From contig CAVPNJ010000002.1 of NCBI GenBank assembly GCA_963706785.1, positions 124,001 through 188,000 on the forward strand: a stretch of 64,000 nucleotides of DNA, written 5' to 3'. Below the pieces are notes generated by a model, which was given only the letters and a program-made list of their open reading frames with translations, did no database searches and had not been told where the DNA came from. The DNA comes from Pollutimonas sp963706785. Lineage in GTDB: Bacteria > Pseudomonadota > Gammaproteobacteria > Burkholderiales > Burkholderiaceae_B. Positions 8,900 through 16,870 of this stretch are shown one piece after another (the first letter of the stretch is position 1; each line of letters begins with the position of its first letter). Both the position numbers and the translations under genes were made by a program.

Positions 8900-9730
8900 T
8901 TACAGTCCGTGGTACTTTCTGCCTAGCTCAAGGGTGGCTTGGAAGAAGCCCGCCTTGCTGCCGCAGTCGTAGCGCATTCCCTCATATTGCAGGCCGAATA
9001 TAGCGCGGCTTTTGAGCAGGCTGGCAATACCGTCAGTAAGTTGAATTTCGCCCCCGACCCCCGCCTGGGTCTGGCGCAGGTGTTCAAAAATCTCCGGCTC
9101 CAGGACGTAGCGCCCGACAACAGCCAGCGTCGATGGGGCCGCGGCGGGGTCCGGTTTCTCGACGATGCCGCGCAGACGCATGGTTTTATCATTAACGAAT
9201 TCGCCGGTGACAATGCCGTATTTGTTGGTGTCCTGTCGGTCTATATTCTGCATAGCCAGAATGCTGCCGTTTTGCTGGTGCGCTGCCTCGACGAGCTGCT
9301 GCGTAACCGAGGTGTCCGCGTCGATCAGATCGTCGGCGAGCAGCACAACGAAGGGCTCGTTCCCGACAATAGGAGCGGCGCATAAAACGGCGTGGCCCAG
9401 TCCCAGCGGGGCGGCCTGCCGGGTGTAGATACAATTCACGTACGATGGTATGACATTGCGTACAGTTTCAAGAAGTTCCATCTTGTTCTTGGCTGCGAGG
9501 TCGGCCTCGAGCTCGGGTACGCTATCAAAGTGGTCTTCGATGGCCCGCTTATTCCGACCGGTGATGAAAATCAAGTCTGTGATGCCAGCGGCGATCGCCT
9601 CTTCGACGGCATACTGGATCAAGGGCTTATCAACGATAGGCAGCATCTCTTTGGGCATGGCTTTGGTGGCGGGCAAAAAACGGGTGCCAAGACCTGCAAC
9701 GGGGAAAACGGCTTTTCGAATTGGTTTCAT
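8900..9730 (-). CDS. galU: UTP-glucose-1-phosphate uridylyltransferase
   Basis: A 276-residue cytosolic enzyme making UDP-glucose, the donor for LPS core and other glycans. The nucleotidyltransferase signature VAGLGTRFLPATKAMPKEML (residues 11-30) and the following KPLIQYAVEEA are typical. VVLLADDLID carries the metal-binding Asp, and GIVEKPDP is present. Length is typical of bacterial GalU. It is convergent with waaA. The 225 bp on its upstream side up to the next small gene hold a short ATGCC-CGA-GGCAT hairpin (9820-9832) and no other clear signal. Confidence 0.95.
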   Translation of the reverse strand: MKPIRKAVFPVAGLGTRFLPATKAMPKEMLPIVDKPLIQYAVEEAIAAGITDLIFITGRNKRAIEDHFDSVPELEADLAAKNKMELLETVRNVIPSYVNCIYTRQAAPLGLGHAVLCAAPIVGNEPFVVLLADDLIDADTSVTQQLVEAAHQQNGSILAMQNIDRQDTNKYGIVTGEFVNDKTMRLRGIVEKPDPAAAPSTLAVVGRYVLEPEIFEHLRQTQAGVGGEIQLTDGIASLLKSRAIFGLQYEGMRYDCGSKAGFFQATLELGRKYHGL

Positions 9731-9955
9731 GTGTCCTAACTTAGTTGGATTTCTGCAAGAGAACGGTAAAATTCTACGCTATGCCCCAGACGGGGAAATA
9801 CCGGCGCTAAGCAATCAGCATGCCCGAGGCATTTACTTCGCACAATACGTTACTTGGCCCAAGCCACGGCATGGGTTTGGTAAATTAAGGGGCCGCCTTT
9901 AGAATAATAAAAGTATCCATCCAAATGGTCGCCTGGCGACCGGGGCAACTTCTTT

Positions 9956-10129
9956 ATGCGTTTTATATTTGTGCTTGTGGTTCTTGCCAACCTGGCGGCG
10001 CTCGCTTACGGTCAGGGGTTTTTTGGGACTCCGCCAAGCGAGCGGGGCCGGGAGCCGCGGCAGTTGTCAGAACGGAATCAGCACGCCATAACCCTGAAAG
10101 CGCCTCTAAACACGGATCAGCTCAATTGA
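9956..10129 (+). CDS. Short secreted or membrane-anchored protein, 57 aa, next to coaX
   Basis: An ATG at 9956 opens a 57-codon frame. It encodes one hydrophobic N-terminal segment (FIFVLVVLANLAALAYGQG), then a polar tail with FGTPPSERGREPRQLSE. I infer that this resembles the N-terminus of SPOR-type or hypothetical proteins encoded beside coaX in Bordetella relatives, from memory of such N-termini. The frame overlaps the 3' end of convergent coaX by 13 bp. If that relation is right, the protein here is short and lacks a SPOR domain. Function is unknown. Confidence 0.6.
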   Translation: MRFIFVLVVLANLAALAYGQGFFGTPPSERGREPRQLSERNQHAITLKAPLNTDQLN

Positions 10130-10938
10130 AAGAATCCAGGCGCCAGTTGCGCCAGGCCATCCAATACGGGGGTTGACAGCCACTGTATTGCTTGCGTCGG
10201 CAGGCCTAAGTCGGTCTGCGCCCTGTTCAGCAATCGTTGAGCTTCACTCTCGACCACTTCCCATCCGCCGCCGGTACTGAAAACCAGCGGCGGGCTCCCG
10301 AACATTTCGAGTCCCTCACGCCACTGTCGTATTAGAGCGCCGGATTGAGCCGCGGCGATTCCACTGGAGATGGCTTGATGAGTATGGGTGGGATACGCCG
10401 TCGTCGTGCCGTTTGCCTTGGGCAGATTCGCCGTGCCGGCAGCGAGCGATGAGCGCATAAGTTCGGGGCCGGGGAAAATTAGCCCCCCGTGGAAAAGTCG
10501 GTTGACCGACTTATTCGGCACGAACGCCTTGGGTCCTAAAGTGTCGATGGTTGTGGCGGTGCCGAAGCTGGCTAGTATTGCTGCGTCGTCGGTATGTTGC
10601 GCCAGCCCTATCATCGATAACCACCGGTCGGCACCCAATTGCGAGGGAGCATCGTAGTTGTTTCTTACGCCCGCTGCCTCTGCCTGACTGACGATCCAGC
10701 TTATCTCGAAAGCGTAGCGGTTTTTAAGAAAGTCGTTAATTCGTTGAGATACTGCCGCGCCCGCCACATTTACCCCAAGCGCGGCGATGGGCTTATGGCC
10801 AAGCCCTTCAAGCCATGTCGGCAACTGGCTCAGGTCGCTGAGCGGCATGACGAAGACGGTGGCCTCTCTGCGGCCGCTTTGTGGATCGAGCCAGCCGAGC
10901 TTTATACGGGTATTGCCCGCGTCAATCAGTAGCATCAT
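10117..10938 (-). CDS. coaX: Type III pantothenate kinase
   Basis: A 273-residue cytosolic kinase catalysing the first step of CoA synthesis. It has the ASKHA-fold phosphate motif LLIDAGNTRIKLGW at the N-terminus, GADRWLSMIGL in the middle, and SFGTATTIDTL as the second phosphate motif. Bordetella relatives name this gene baf. The start overlaps the birA stop (ATGA), so the two are translationally coupled, a conserved pairing in Burkholderiales. A second in-frame ATG lies one codon downstream. Confidence 0.94.
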   Translation of the reverse strand: MMLLIDAGNTRIKLGWLDPQSGRREATVFVMPLSDLSQLPTWLEGLGHKPIAALGVNVAGAAVSQRINDFLKNRYAFEISWIVSQAEAAGVRNNYDAPSQLGADRWLSMIGLAQHTDDAAILASFGTATTIDTLGPKAFVPNKSVNRLFHGGLIFPGPELMRSSLAAGTANLPKANGTTTAYPTHTHQAISSGIAAAQSGALIRQWREGLEMFGSPPLVFSTGGGWEVVESEAQRLLNRAQTDLGLPTQAIQWLSTPVLDGLAQLAPGFFQLS

Positions 10939-11813
10939 GGATAGGACTCCTTTTGAGCCCGTACCGAAATTTCGCCGACCGAGATCGCCGTTTCGCCATC
11001 ATGATTGCGTATCAGCAGCTGCCCCAGCGTGTTGACACCACTGGCAATGCCGGCGTGGGTAATACGGCCGTCATCCATCACAATAATATGTTGCCCCGCG
11101 AGCACATCGACCTTTCCATATCGCCCAGGCAACTCGCCGAAGCCGTAAGAGGTTGCATCGTTTAGACTGGTGTACCAGGCGTTGGCGATACGAGCGACGA
11201 TATCGCTTGTGCTGACCGCCGCCGCGATGGGATCCCGTCCCGCAATTTCGGCCCAGTCGGCCACTTGCCGATTCAGCGATTGACTTAGCGCTCGGGCGTC
11301 GGATAGGTTGATGCCCATTCCAATAATGGCTACATGGTGATCTGACGATAAGCGCGACGTTCCCGCGCGTGTGACCTCGACGAGTATCCCGGCAAGTTTG
11401 GCCGATAGCCACTGGACATCATTGGGCCACTTCATACACAGCTGATGCCGCAGCGAGGGGCTAATGAGTTCGCGCAGTGCCTCGCACGCTGCAAGGCCGG
11501 CCAATGGTGACAAGGTGGGCAGCTGTTTTGGCGGCAGGAAAACGTCGAATGCGCAGGAAAACATCAAGTTTGCGCCGGCCCGATTTTGCCAGGTGCGACC
11601 GGCCCGCCCGCGACCTCGCTCCTGCAAATGTGCGCCCAGCAGCCAGGGCCGTGCGAAGGGGCCGCTATTTGAACGCGCCTTGTTCAATAAATCCGCGTTG
11701 GTAGACACGGTGCTTTCAACCCACGTTACCTGATTGAAGTGGGGCAAGGCTTCTGACAGCGTCGCGGCGAGCAGGTCAGGGGAAGGCAGAAGCGAAGAAG
11801 AGGCAGTAGGCAT
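10935..11813 (-). CDS. birA: Biotin--[acetyl-CoA-carboxylase] ligase
   Basis: A 292-residue biotin protein ligase. It contains GRGRAGRTWQ, the biotin/ATP-binding loop, MKWPNDVQW with the catalytic Lys, and a C-terminal SH3-like segment (GRYGKVDVLAGQHIIVMDDG). The N-terminal helix-turn-helix domain of repressor-type BirA is missing, so it should act as an enzyme only. It is coupled to coaX by a 4-bp overlap. The upstream alpha/beta hydrolase gene is divergent. Confidence 0.93.
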   Translation of the reverse strand: MPTASSSLLPSPDLLAATLSEALPHFNQVTWVESTVSTNADLLNKARSNSGPFARPWLLGAHLQERGRGRAGRTWQNRAGANLMFSCAFDVFLPPKQLPTLSPLAGLAACEALRELISPSLRHQLCMKWPNDVQWLSAKLAGILVEVTRAGTSRLSSDHHVAIIGMGINLSDARALSQSLNRQVADWAEIAGRDPIAAAVSTSDIVARIANAWYTSLNDATSYGFGELPGRYGKVDVLAGQHIIVMDDGRITHAGIASGVNTLGQLLIRNHDGETAISVGEISVRAQKESYP

Positions 11814-11875
11814 TAATCTGCAATGATGCGTAGCGTAAAATGGTCGGGCTTACGTTATAACTCAAAGTGCCTATT

Positions 11876-12520
11876 ATGCTTGCTCGTACCGAGAAAATTT
11901 CCTTCGATGGCCTCGTTGGCGCCATCGATTGTGCGCTGGATATGCCAATGGGGCCTGCGCGTGGCTGGGCCCTTGTGCTTCATCCGCACCCACTACACGG
12001 CGGCGCGCGCGACAATAAAATCGTTACGACCATCGCGCGCGCCTGCGTGCAGCATGGTTTGATTGCGGTGCGCCCCAACTTTCGCGGCGTGGGTATATCG
12101 GCAGGCGAATTTGATCGTGCGGTCGGCGAGACGGCTGACATGCAGGAACTGGTTCATCAATTTGAATCGGCGTATCCCGAGGCTGCGGCCGGAAAGTGGG
12201 TATTGGCGGGTTTTTCCTTTGGCACGTCTGTGGCAGCCCAACTGTATTCGCAAGTGCATGAGCAATCTGGCAAACTGCCCGACGCCTTGCTGCTCGCCGG
12301 ATCGGCCGTCAATCGCTTTAAATTCCGCGATATCACGGTTCCCGACGACACTTTTCTGGTGCACGGCGAAGCCGACGAGGTTGTACCTTTATCCGAAGCT
12401 ATGGATTTCGCACGAAGTCAATCATTGCCGGTTGTTGTCGTGCCGGATGCCAGCCATTTTTTTCATGGCAAATTGATTACCCTGCGGCAACTTATTCAAC
12501 AGCGCCTGGCCTCGGTGTAA
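11876..12520 (+). CDS. Alpha/beta hydrolase
   Basis: A 214-residue compact hydrolase. An oxyanion-type HPHPLHGG segment is followed by RPNFRGVGISAG. The nucleophile elbow is GFSFGTS, the acid is in VHGEADEVVP, and the His is in PDASHFFHGK, so the triad is complete. No signal peptide is seen, so it should be cytosolic. The frame is open to a GTG at 11867, but the ATG at 11876 is a simpler start. The substrate is unknown; similar proteins are annotated as CocE/NonD-type or dienelactone-hydrolase-like. Confidence 0.85.
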   Translation: MLARTEKISFDGLVGAIDCALDMPMGPARGWALVLHPHPLHGGARDNKIVTTIARACVQHGLIAVRPNFRGVGISAGEFDRAVGETADMQELVHQFESAYPEAAAGKWVLAGFSFGTSVAAQLYSQVHEQSGKLPDALLLAGSAVNRFKFRDITVPDDTFLVHGEADEVVPLSEAMDFARSQSLPVVVVPDASHFFHGKLITLRQLIQQRLASV

Positions 12521-12625
12521 ATACAAGTTCGCTTTGTGTTATCTTTCTTAATTCGCTGTTTCATTTCCTTGCGGTTTTGCTCGTGAAACGGCTCATTGTG
12601 TGCCGTAACTACGGGGCGGCTCTCC

Positions 12626-12631
12626 TATAAT
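12626..12631 (+). promoter_or_regulatory. Putative -10 element upstream of dacC
   Basis: A perfect TATAAT lies 46 bp before the likely dacC start. No good -35 box is found at 16-18 bp spacing (TGCCGT at 12601 is the nearest, 19 bp away), so the promoter may be weak or activator-dependent. Confidence 0.4.
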
Positions 12632-12676
12632 AGCTGCTCTGTGCCGTTTGTTTTCACGACGGATATTCTTTACGAT

Positions 12677-13942
12677 ATGGCGATGACACCAATAAACTTC
12701 AGCTTCCACCTTTCCCCCGTTTCAAAATTTCTGGCCGGACTCGCGCTCGCGATTTCTCCGCTTTTCGCATCGGCGCAAGATGCCGCTAAAGCGCCCGCAG
12801 AGCCCACCCCAGCGACCGCTCCGGCCGCCGTCTCGGCGGGTGCGGCCCCAAGCATTGTCACGGCTGGCGAACTGGCTACGGTACCTGTTCCCACGCTTAC
12901 CGCCCGTGCCTGGCTCACGCTGGACGTCAACAGCGGGCAAATCATAGCTTCGCAGAATCCCGATGAAAAGGTTGAGCCTGCCTCGTTGACGAAGATGATG
13001 ACGGCGTATCTGGTCTTCGAGGCCGTCGAGAATAAACGCCTAACTCTTGAGCAAACTGTCAACATCTCCGAAAAAGCCTGGAAAACCGAAGGCTCGCGCA
13101 TGTTCGTCAAGCCGAACACCCAGGTATCGGTCCATGATCTTCTGCAAGGGTTGATCGTGCAATCAGGCAATGATGCCACGGTAGCCTTGGCCGAAGCGGT
13201 AGCCGGCAGCGAATCCGCTTTTGCTGCCCTGATGAACGAAGAAGCCGCAAGGCAAGGCCTTCGCGATACGCACTTCGTAAATTCCTCCGGACTGCCAGAC
13301 CCGACTCATTTGACTACCGTACGAGACCTTGCCATTTTGGCGAAGAACCTGGTCTCAAAGCATCCGCAGTATTTGCACTACTACAGTCAAAAAGAATTCA
13401 CCTACAACAAGATCAAGCAAAACAATCGGAACCGCCTGCTATGGTCGGACCCCACTGTTGACGGCCTTAAAACCGGGCACACTCAGTCGGCCGGATACTG
13501 CTTGGTTGCAACCGCGTTGCGCGATGGCCGGCGCGTCGTGTCGGTTATTGTCGGCGCCAGCAGCGATTCGGCGCGTACTGAAAACAGTCTGAAGCTTTTA
13601 AACTGGAGCTTCCAGAACTTCGACACTATCAAGTTGTTCGACAACACGCAGCCTGCCGTCACCGCTCGCGTCTGGGAAGGACAGGCCGAAGCAGTAGGCC
13701 TGGGCGGTCTGGAGCCCACCTGGATCACGGTCCCTCGCGGCAAGGGGCAGCAAGTCAAGCCGGTCGCTCAATACACTCAACCCTTGATCGCCCCGCTGAA
13801 GAAGGGCACGAAGGTTGGCACGGTTTCGCTTTCGCTGGAAGGTAAAGTGCTTCGCGAAGAGCCTTTGTATGTGCTTGAAGATGTGCAGGAGGCCGGCTTT
13901 TTCGGTCGCGTCTACGATAAGATTCTTTTGTTATTCGAATAA
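12677..13942 (+). CDS. dacC: D-alanyl-D-alanine carboxypeptidase (PBP5/6 family)
   Basis: Periplasmic enzyme of about 421 residues that trims the terminal D-Ala from peptidoglycan pentapeptides. A signal peptide (KFLAGLALAISPLFASAQ) is followed by an Ala/Pro-rich linker. The SxxK motif is PASLTKMM (nucleophile Ser about 103), SxN is VQSGNDA, and KTG is GLKTGHTQSAGYC. A C-terminal PBP5-type domain and a terminal amphipathic helix (FFGRVYDKILLLF) suit membrane attachment. The ATG at 12677 is chosen because longer frames add residues before the signal peptide. ATG 12683 is also possible. Confidence 0.93.
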   Translation: MAMTPINFSFHLSPVSKFLAGLALAISPLFASAQDAAKAPAEPTPATAPAAVSAGAAPSIVTAGELATVPVPTLTARAWLTLDVNSGQIIASQNPDEKVEPASLTKMMTAYLVFEAVENKRLTLEQTVNISEKAWKTEGSRMFVKPNTQVSVHDLLQGLIVQSGNDATVALAEAVAGSESAFAALMNEEAARQGLRDTHFVNSSGLPDPTHLTTVRDLAILAKNLVSKHPQYLHYYSQKEFTYNKIKQNNRNRLLWSDPTVDGLKTGHTQSAGYCLVATALRDGRRVVSVIVGASSDSARTENSLKLLNWSFQNFDTIKLFDNTQPAVTARVWEGQAEAVGLGGLEPTWITVPRGKGQQVKPVAQYTQPLIAPLKKGTKVGTVSLSLEGKVLREEPLYVLEDVQEAGFFGRVYDKILLLFE

Positions 13943-13955
13943 TAAGGCTTAGAAG

Positions 13956-14819
13956 ATGATTCCCGATGTTGATGGCGACAGTATTGTTTACCTGAACGGC
14001 GACTACGTGCGTTTAGGTGATGCGAAGATTTCAGTGCTGGACCGAGGTTTTATTTTTGGTGACGGAATTTACGACGTGGTCCCTGCCTATAACGGCAAGC
14101 CATTTCGCATGGACGAACATCTGGCGCGTCTCGAACGCAGCCTTGCAGCGATCAACATCAAAGTGAACCTTGCGCGAAAGGACTGGGAAACGCTGGTCCT
14201 TGACCTTATCCGGCGATCCGGCATGGGTGATTGCATGGTTTATATCCAGGTATCCCGGGGCGTTGCCAAGCGCGATCATGCCTTTCCTAAGAATACGCCG
14301 CCCACTGTGTTCTGTATGATTTCCCCGTTTGCTCGGCCGGGTGCCGCTGCGCGAGATCAAGGCTTAAGCGTGGTTAGTATGCCCGACATCCGCTGGCTGC
14401 GTTGCGAGATCAAGTCAGTTTCCTTGCTAGGCAATGTGCTCGCGAAGCAATATGCAGTAGACGCCGGCGTCGACGAAGTTGTGCAGTTTCGGGACGGATT
14501 CTTGTCTGAAGGCGCTTCGTGCAATATATGGGCCGCCAAAGACGGTGTCTTGTTAGGGCCGCCGCGCAGCAATCTGATATTGGAAGGCATTCGTTATAGC
14601 CTGCTGGAAGAGCTGGCCGCCGATGCCGGCATTCATTTCAACGCTCGACCAATATCGCAACAAGAAGTCGAAAACGCCGACGAGCTTATGCTGTCGTCGG
14701 CCACTAAAGAACTTTTGCCTATCACCGTTTATAACGGCAAACTTGTAGGCACCGGTAAACCGGGAACGGTGTACACGCGCTTGCGGGCGGGCTACGATAA
14801 GGCTATTGCGGCACTTTGA
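13956..14819 (+). CDS. dat: D-amino acid aminotransferase
   Basis: A 287-residue class IV PLP-dependent transaminase. The catalytic Lys is K153 in the segment CEIKSVSLLGN, the match expected for D-alanine transaminase. SEGASCNIWAAKDG supplies the cofactor-phosphate region. VLDRGFIFGDGIYDVV near the N-terminus is typical. It interconverts D-Ala and D-Glu, feeding peptidoglycan precursors, which fits its position 13 bp after the D-Ala carboxypeptidase gene. A branched-chain transaminase is less likely because of that Lys context. Confidence 0.9.
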   Translation: MIPDVDGDSIVYLNGDYVRLGDAKISVLDRGFIFGDGIYDVVPAYNGKPFRMDEHLARLERSLAAINIKVNLARKDWETLVLDLIRRSGMGDCMVYIQVSRGVAKRDHAFPKNTPPTVFCMISPFARPGAAARDQGLSVVSMPDIRWLRCEIKSVSLLGNVLAKQYAVDAGVDEVVQFRDGFLSEGASCNIWAAKDGVLLGPPRSNLILEGIRYSLLEELAADAGIHFNARPISQQEVENADELMLSSATKELLPITVYNGKLVGTGKPGTVYTRLRAGYDKAIAAL

Positions 14820-14829
14820 AATACGGCTC

Positions 14830-15111
14830 ATGAATATTCCCCCAATTCCGCCAGAAGAGTCTCTTATCGAGTATCCCAGCGACTTTCCTATTAAAGTCAT
14901 GGGAAAGATGCATCCCGATCTTGCACAAACGCTAACCGATGTCGTGCTGCAGTTCGACCCTTCGCTGGATCCGGTCACTATTGAAATGAGGCCCAGCAAG
15001 GGCGGGAACTATCTAAGCCTTACGTTTACCGTGCGGGCCACATCGCGTCAGCAGCTTGACGACTTGTACCGTGCCTTGCATGGTCATCCTATGGTGTCCA
15101 TTGTCTTGTAG
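14830..15111 (+). CDS. DUF493 (YbeD-like) protein
   Basis: A 93-residue soluble ACT-like protein beginning MNIPPIPPEESLIEYPSDFP, with a C-terminal LDDLYRALHGHPMVSIVL. This family is encoded next to lipB in many proteobacteria and its role is unclear, possibly regulatory. An in-frame ATG at 14806 would overlap the end of dat, but the MNIPPIPP start matches the family and is preferred. It lies between dat and lipB in one apparent operon. Confidence 0.88.
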   Translation: MNIPPIPPEESLIEYPSDFPIKVMGKMHPDLAQTLTDVVLQFDPSLDPVTIEMRPSKGGNYLSLTFTVRATSRQQLDDLYRALHGHPMVSIVL

Positions 15112-15126
15112 GCGCATGCCGCAGCC

Positions 15127-15858
15127 ATGATTCAACATAGATGGTGGCCGGGCCAGACGCCGTATCTTGATGCCTGGGAGGCCATGCGGCAATTTACCGA
15201 GAGCCGCAACGCAGCGACGCCGGACGAAATATGGCTAGTCGAACATCCGCCGGTATACACCTTAGGCCAGGCTGGCAAAGCCAGTCATATTCTGGATCCA
15301 GGTGATATCCAGGTGGTGCAGTGCGATCGGGGCGGTCAAGTCACTTACCACGGACCTGGCCAAGTCGTGGCTTATTGCCTGATCGATTTGCGCCGTCTTA
15401 AAATATTTGTGAAAGAATATGTGGCCTTGATCGAGAGGGCAGCTATAGACATGTTGTCTGAAGTGGGGGTTGAAGGCGCCTGCCTTAAACCCGGCGCTCC
15501 AGGCGTCTATGTGCCGCTAAACCGTGACGGCTTATTCTCTGCGGATCCATCGCTGGCCGCCGATGGCGTGGAAACCCTTGTACCTGACGAAAATCTGGCG
15601 AAGATCGCAGCATTGGGCATAAAGATTCGTAACGGTTGTGCGTACCACGGCATCGCTGTGAATGTCGACATGGATCTAACGCCTTTTTCTGGAATTAACC
15701 CCTGTGGCTACGAAGGTTTGCGGACCATTGATCTGCGGTACTGCGGGATAGAAGCCGACCTTGCCCAAATTGGGGAATTGCTTGCCACAAAGCTGGCAAT
15801 CTCGCTGTCCACCCATGCTCAAAACGCCACCGGAATCGATGGCCCTGCGTCACCATAA
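15127..15858 (+). CDS. lipB: Octanoyl-[ACP]:protein N-octanoyltransferase
   Basis: A 243-residue enzyme that moves octanoate from ACP to the lipoyl domains of 2-oxoacid dehydrogenases and GcvH. RGGQVTYHGPGQVVAY is the LipB signature. The catalytic Lys is in LGIKIRNGCAYHGIAVNVD and the acyl-accepting Cys in GINPCGYEGL. It belongs to the dat-DUF493-lipB run. LipA is not next to it: an enoyl-CoA hydratase gene lies between. Confidence 0.95.
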   Translation: MIQHRWWPGQTPYLDAWEAMRQFTESRNAATPDEIWLVEHPPVYTLGQAGKASHILDPGDIQVVQCDRGGQVTYHGPGQVVAYCLIDLRRLKIFVKEYVALIERAAIDMLSEVGVEGACLKPGAPGVYVPLNRDGLFSADPSLAADGVETLVPDENLAKIAALGIKIRNGCAYHGIAVNVDMDLTPFSGINPCGYEGLRTIDLRYCGIEADLAQIGELLATKLAISLSTHAQNATGIDGPASP

Positions 15859-15902
15859 GGCCTTAAATCAAATAATTTAATACAAACGCCAGGAGACAAG
15901 AC

Positions 15903-16685
15903 ATGACGACAAACGATGTGCTGCTGTCCAGCCGGGCTGACGATGTTCTGACACTAACGCTTAATCGTCCGAATCAGTTCAATGCTTTATCAGAGGAAAT
16001 GCTAAACGCGTTACAGACACAGCTTGACGCCAGCGCTCAAGACGAGCAACTGCGCTGCGTCGTACTGGCGGCAGCCGGAAAAGCGTTTTGCGCTGGTCAC
16101 GACTTGAAGCAAATGATGGCCAAACGCGATGAGTCTTACTATCAGCGATTGTTCGCCCAATGTGGCCGTGTGATGCAAAGCATCGTCAATTTGCCCATTC
16201 CGGTTATTGCCCGCGTGCAAGGGACCGCGACGGCAGCCGGCTGCCAGTTAGTGGCCAGTTGCGATCTCGCGATCGCCGCTGATACGGCGAAATTCGCCGT
16301 ATCAGGCATTAACGTCGGGCTGTTTTGCTCTACACCCGCGGTGGCGCTGACCCGTAACGTTCCTGCGAAAAAAGCGTTTGAAATGCTCATCACGGGCGAG
16401 TTCATCAGCGCTACCGATGCCGTGACCCATGGTTTGGTCAATCGTGCAGTGCCAGCCGATCAGCTAGACACAGAGGTCGACGCGCTGGTACGGGCAATCT
16501 GTTCCAAGAGCGCTATTGCGGTACGCACCGGCAAGGCCATGTGCCATCGTCAACGCAGCATGAATCTTAGCGACGCCTATGATTATGCCGGGCAGGTAAT
16601 GGCGCAGAACATGATGGCCGAAGATGTATCTGAAGGCATTGGTGCCTTCATGCAAAAACGCGAGCCGGTCTGGAAAGGCCGTTGA
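15903..16685 (+). CDS. Enoyl-CoA hydratase/isomerase family protein
   Basis: A 260-residue crotonase-fold protein. The oxyanion-hole segments are AAAGKAFCAGHDLKQM and VQGTATAAGCQLVASCDLAIA. The second catalytic Glu position is occupied by Cys/Ser-rich GLFCSTPAVAL, so a standard two-Glu hydratase mechanism is doubtful, and an isomerase or hydrolase role is possible. A good ribosome binding site (AGGAGACAAG) precedes the ATG. It is inserted between lipB and lipA, which are adjacent in many relatives. Confidence 0.85.
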   Translation: MTTNDVLLSSRADDVLTLTLNRPNQFNALSEEMLNALQTQLDASAQDEQLRCVVLAAAGKAFCAGHDLKQMMAKRDESYYQRLFAQCGRVMQSIVNLPIPVIARVQGTATAAGCQLVASCDLAIAADTAKFAVSGINVGLFCSTPAVALTRNVPAKKAFEMLITGEFISATDAVTHGLVNRAVPADQLDTEVDALVRAICSKSAIAVRTGKAMCHRQRSMNLSDAYDYAGQVMAQNMMAEDVSEGIGAFMQKREPVWKGR

Positions 16686-16837
16686 CCCGACAGGGTCATT
16701 AGGCGGCCGCTAGCTGTGCGCGTTAAAATGGAATGGGCTTGCAACTTTCTATGCACCTCTGGCCCCGCCAGTGGCTTCGCCCGTATTGATCTTTCACCCG
16801 ATAGCGGATGGCGTGAAGCACGCCGCCACTTTTGAGC

Positions 16838-16857
16838 CCGAAGCGTATACGCTTCGG
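16838..16857. promoter_or_regulatory. Perfect 20-bp palindrome in the lipA leader
   Basis: CCGAAGCGTA is followed directly by its exact reverse complement. As RNA it forms an 8-bp stem with a UAUA loop, ending 3 bases before the lipA ribosome binding site (AGGAAA, 16861-16866). It could be a protein operator, a translation-modulating hairpin, or the end of an element. No T-run follows, so it is not an intrinsic terminator. Confidence 0.55.
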
Positions 16858-16870
16858 TGCAGGAAACCGT

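Noticed and set aside
12670..13179. A 169-codon minus-strand frame within dacC
   Set aside because: Ala/Gly/Ser-rich antisense of a clear penicillin-binding protein gene.
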